9,000 nucleotides of DNA, taken from assembly GCA_024692805.1 (NCBI GenBank), contig JAILMD010000039.1, forward strand, positions 1 through 9,000, written 5' to 3'. The position numbers and the translations under genes are program-made. The DNA is from a bacterium. Lineage in GTDB: Bacteria; Bacillota; Clostridia; Christensenellales; UBA1242. The notes beneath the pieces were generated by a model. The model was not told the origin of the DNA, made no database searches, and worked only from the letters and a program-made list of their open reading frames with translations. Shown one piece after another: positions 6,248 to 9,000 of this stretch (positions within the stretch are counted from its first letter, which is position 1; the number at the start of each line of letters is the position of its first letter).

Positions 6248-7726
6248 ATGGAAAAGTTTGATTTATATAAGGATATTGCTTCGCGCACTGGTAATGATAT
6301 TTATCTTGGGGTTGTTGGCCCAGTTAGAACAGGTAAATCAACATTTATTTCAAGGTTTATGGAAAAACTTGTTTTACCAAAAGTAAGCGATCAAAATGTT
6401 TTAGCAAGAACAACTGACGAGCTCCCACAATCAGCCGCCGGCAAAACAATTATGACGATGCAACCGAAATTTGTTCCTAATGAAGCGGTAAAGGTTGATT
6501 TTGGTGATGGCGCAAATGCAAGAGTTAGACTTATTGATTGCGTTGGATATCTTATTGACGGCGTAAGCGGTCACACAGAAGACGGCGAAGACAGAATGGT
6601 TAAAACGCCTTGGAGCGAAGATGAAATGCCGTTTAGCGAGGCCGCTGAAATTGGAACTAGCAAGGTTATAAAAGAGCATTCAACAATTGGCATTTTAGTA
6701 ACAACTGACGGAACTATTGGCGACCTTCCTAGAAACAATTATGTTCAAGCCGAAGAAAGAGTTGTTAGTGAACTTAAAGAAAGCGGAAAACCTTTTGTTA
6801 TCGTTTTAAATTCAACTGACCCTAACAGCAACGCAACCGAGGAATTAAGGGCAAGTCTTGAAACTAAATATGGCGTTAGTGTTATCGCAACAAGTGTTAA
6901 AGAAATGGAAGAAAATGATATTATTAATATCTTAAAAGAAGTTTTACAAGAATTCCCAATAACAATTTGTAAGTTTAAACTTCCTAATTGGGTTAAAGCG
7001 CTTGCTTATGATAATGCCGTTATTCAAGAAATAATTGGTGGGCTTAGGGCTCAAAGTGAAAGTTGCTTTGTTATGAAAGACGCTAAAAACTTAGAGCAAG
7101 CCTTTGAAGAAAATGAAAACATAAACGGCGTTAAAGTAAATAATATTAATCTTGCTAACGGCGAAGTTGATTATGAAATTAGCGTTAATCAAAACTTATT
7201 CTATAAACTTCTTAGCCAAGAGTGTGGCGTTGATATTCCTGACGACTTCTATTTAATGAGTTATATGAAACATTTAACTCATGCTAAACTTGAATATGAT
7301 AAAATCAAATCAGCACTTGATAGCGTTAAAGAAACAGGTTATGGCGTTGTAATGCCAAGCATTGATGAAATGACGTTAGAGGAGCCACAAATCATTAAAA
7401 AAGGCGCTAACAGCGGCGTAAGGCTTCGCGCTAGCGCACCAAGTTTGCACATAATGAGAGTTGATGTTCAAACTGAATTAAGCCCAGCAATTGGAAGCCC
7501 AGAACAAAGCGAAAATTTTGCTAAATTCTTACTAAGTGAATTTGAAAATAACCCACAAGGAATTTGGGAAACAAATATGTTTGGTAAACCTTTAAGCTTT
7601 ATGGTTAAAGAGGGAATAAATTCTAAACTTGCTAGCCTGCCAGAAGAAGCACAAGTTAAAATGAGAAAAACATTAACTAAAATTGTAAACGAAGGGAAGG
7701 GCGGAATAATCTGTATATTATTATAA
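6248..7726 (+). CDS. spoIVA: Stage IV sporulation protein A, spore coat morphogenetic ATPase
   Basis: SpoIVA is made in the mother cell. In Bacillus it hydrolyses ATP to polymerise into a shell on the forespore surface, anchored by SpoVM, forming the basement layer of the coat and also being required for cortex formation. The 492-residue protein is full length. It opens MEKFDLYKDIASRTGNDIYL and has Walker A GPVRTGKST (24-32; K30) and the acidic Walker B residue D97 in LIDCVGY. The SpoIVA-specific stretches GHTEDGEDRMVKTPW (108-122) and AAEIGTSKVIKEHSTIGIL (132-150) follow, with VLNSTDPNS (187-195) after them. It ends GKGGIICILL, as expected for the family. AGGAGG (6237-6242) lies 5 bases before the ATG. 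The gene diverges from the 208-aa gene and converges on a GH18 gene with 4 bases between stops. No spoVM or gpsA is visible nearby. Confidence 0.98.
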   Translation: MEKFDLYKDIASRTGNDIYLGVVGPVRTGKSTFISRFMEKLVLPKVSDQNVLARTTDELPQSAAGKTIMTMQPKFVPNEAVKVDFGDGANARVRLIDCVGYLIDGVSGHTEDGEDRMVKTPWSEDEMPFSEAAEIGTSKVIKEHSTIGILVTTDGTIGDLPRNNYVQAEERVVSELKESGKPFVIVLNSTDPNSNATEELRASLETKYGVSVIATSVKEMEENDIINILKEVLQEFPITICKFKLPNWVKALAYDNAVIQEIIGGLRAQSESCFVMKDAKNLEQAFEENENINGVKVNNINLANGEVDYEISVNQNLFYKLLSQECGVDIPDDFYLMSYMKHLTHAKLEYDKIKSALDSVKETGYGVVMPSIDEMTLEEPQIIKKGANSGVRLRASAPSLHIMRVDVQTELSPAIGSPEQSENFAKFLLSEFENNPQGIWETNMFGKPLSFMVKEGINSKLASLPEEAQVKMRKTLTKIVNEGKGGIICILL

Positions 7727-7730
7727 AGCC

Positions 7731-8948
7731 CTACTTCATAACATTATAATAACTATAAAGAGTGTTAATTGCGCGGTTATATTCCATTAATGCGTCGCGA
7801 TTAATGCTCCAATAGCTTAACATTCCATAGTTGTTGGCCTTTGCGTGGTCAGCAACTTTTTTTGCCATAGCCGTTGTAAAGGTTGGAAAATATGAACTTT
7901 CATAACCAATGCAAACCGTTGCGCCTGTTTTAGAATAGGCTTGCGCTGTTGTTAGGTTAATTCCATAATTAGAATAAATTGATTGCATTTGGTTAATGCT
8001 GTTTTCAATTGCTCTAATTGAAGCGTCGCCATAATCTTCGCCTTCATAAAGTCCAGCGCCATAACACATTGTCATTGAGTTAATGAGTGCGATATCAACG
8101 CCGGCATCAAGATAGGCTTTAATTAGTTTAGTTTGTTTTTCTTCCCAGCCTGATGGCATAATAGGGATTGTTAAAGTTACTGAAACGCCTGTTTCGGTTT
8201 GCGCAGCGGCAACCGCCCTTGCGTTAGCGCGATTTTCTGCTTCACCTTGGTTACTTTCTTCAATATCAAGATCAATGCGTTTGCAGTCATATTTATTGAT
8301 AACATCAACATACATATCTTTTAGCTTTTCTTCATTTTGAGTTATAACCCACGGAGCTTTGCCATATTGACCGCCGAATGAAATAGCGAAGTCACCACCA
8401 TTAGCTCTAATTTCATCCATAACTGAAATAATACCGGCATATTGGTAAGCGTCAGCACCATTTTCAGTAATTGAGTTATAGCCGCCCCAACGCCAATTAA
8501 TATTACCGTCTTGATCAAGCGGATTAGTTTGAGAAGGATTAATAAACCCTAAATTAAAATAGTTTATTTCTGTTTCGTTTTGAACTTGGCCTAGGTCAGC
8601 AACCCCATTAATACTATAAGCGTTAGAGGTATCAACCCAACTTGTCATGTCAGCAAAAGGAGCAAAAACTTGTTTTGGCCACCCAGCGTCATTAGTTTGC
8701 GTTTCATTAATAATTCCAATTCCTTGATCAAGCGAAATAAAAACAATGCTTAAAACAAATAGGGCAGCAAGGCTTGCAAAAACAATATTATAAAAATTTT
8801 TATGCTTTCTATATTCACGTTTTGTACTTATAAAAACTGCATTTTTATGTTTTCTTTTAGTTAAAATACCATTATTTTTATTATTTTTAGACTTATTGTT
8901 GATTATTTGGTTGTTTTCATTATTGTTATTTTTTGTTTTGTTTTCCAT
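7731..8948 (-). CDS. Membrane-anchored GH18 (chitinase-like) protein
   Basis: This 405-residue protein has an Asn/Lys-rich cytoplasmic head (1-50), one membrane helix (about 53-74) with positive residues on its inner side, and an extracytoplasmic domain (about 90-400) of the GH18 family. GH18 enzymes cut beta-1,4 links in chitin and related GlcNAc polymers. The family landmarks occur in order: VFAPFADMT (94-102), ISFGG (189-193), the catalytic strand RIDLDIE (224-230; E230 as proton donor, D228 and D226), SMTMCYG (291-297) and LSYWSINRD (377-385). Two changes stand out. The first aspartate of the DxxDxDxE motif is K223, and the Asp usual in MTMDYG is C295. No carbohydrate-binding module is present. 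The ATG at 8948 has AAGGAAA (8954-8960) before it, whereas an ATG at 8966 has none. Activity and substrate are unproven. Confidence 0.88.
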   Translation of the reverse strand: MENKTKNNNNENNQIINNKSKNNKNNGILTKRKHKNAVFISTKREYRKHKNFYNIVFASLAALFVLSIVFISLDQGIGIINETQTNDAGWPKQVFAPFADMTSWVDTSNAYSINGVADLGQVQNETEINYFNLGFINPSQTNPLDQDGNINWRWGGYNSITENGADAYQYAGIISVMDEIRANGGDFAISFGGQYGKAPWVITQNEEKLKDMYVDVINKYDCKRIDLDIEESNQGEAENRANARAVAAAQTETGVSVTLTIPIMPSGWEEKQTKLIKAYLDAGVDIALINSMTMCYGAGLYEGEDYGDASIRAIENSINQMQSIYSNYGINLTTAQAYSKTGATVCIGYESSYFPTFTTAMAKKVADHAKANNYGMLSYWSINRDALMEYNRAINTLYSYYNVMK

Positions 8949-8953
8949 AAAAA

Positions 8954-8960
8954 TTTCCTT
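8954..8960 (-). promoter_or_regulatory. Shine-Dalgarno site that fixes the GH18 gene start
   Basis: Reads AAGGAAA on the minus strand, with its AGGAA core 6 bases before the ATG at 8948. It lies inside the longer frame starting at 8966, which has no ribosome site of its own, so the 405-residue form is favoured. Confidence 0.75.
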
Positions 8961-8971
8961 TATCATTAGTT

Positions 8972-8999
8972 TTTATAAAAACAAAATAATTATTCTTAA
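8972..8999 (-). promoter_or_regulatory. Weak candidate promoter of the GH18 gene
   Basis: On the minus strand TTAAGA (8994-8999) precedes TATAAA (8972-8977) by 16 bases. Transcription would begin near 8965, giving a short leader like those of der and folD. The -35 box is poor and lies at the window edge. Confidence 0.35.
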
Positions 9000-9000
9000 C

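Noticed and set aside
6180..6386. Open frame of 68 codons on the plus strand overlapping the spoIVA start
   Set aside because: It runs out of frame through the spoIVA P-loop region, includes the spoIVA ribosome site, and resembles no protein.

Overview
The window is AT-rich and carries nine protein-coding genes packed closely together. No RNA gene, mobile element or CRISPR array is visible, and no gene-free stretch exceeds 300 bases. It suggests a low-GC, endospore-forming Firmicute, most likely of the Clostridia side. The main evidence is a clear SpoIVA, a protein known only from spore formers, and a der-plsY pair on the same strand and in the same neighbourhood as spoIVA. Short AGGAGG-type ribosome binding sites and TTGNNN/TATAAT promoters fit this. 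I cannot name a genus or species.

Layout. (1) 46-2553, plus strand: a promoter drives der (ribosome-assembly GTPase), plsY (phospholipid acyltransferase) and a small membrane protein with a SHOCT tail. The genes overlap by 1 and 20 bases and end at a hairpin terminator. (2) 2589-3186, plus strand: a single orphan gene with its own near-consensus promoter and a terminator shared with glyA. (3) 3193-5386: glyA (minus) and folD (plus) diverge from about 100 bases holding two mirror-image promoters inside a near-perfect inverted repeat. Both enzymes act in folate one-carbon metabolism: GlyA makes 5,10-methylene-THF from serine, and FolD oxidises it to 10-formyl-THF. (4) 5402-6116, minus strand: an unrecognised, lysine-rich, probably coiled-coil protein with a strong promoter. 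(5) 6248-7726, plus strand: spoIVA, the ATPase that forms the base of the spore coat. (6) 7731-8948, minus strand: a membrane-anchored GH18 (chitinase-like) protein meeting spoIVA tail to tail with 4 bases between the stop codons.

The genes mostly do not form one pathway. The window reads as a conserved Clostridia-type der-plsY...spoIVA neighbourhood in which the gpsA gene often seen there is absent. In its place are about 4 kb of one-carbon genes and orphan genes. Several promoters place the predicted transcription start almost on the Shine-Dalgarno sequence, giving very short leaders. This also helps choose starts for der, glyA and the GH18 gene, each of which has a longer but unsupported upstream start. 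I found no convincing new defence or mobile system. The most unusual items are the mirrored glyA/folD control region, the two orphan proteins, and the variant GH18 protein beside spoIVA.
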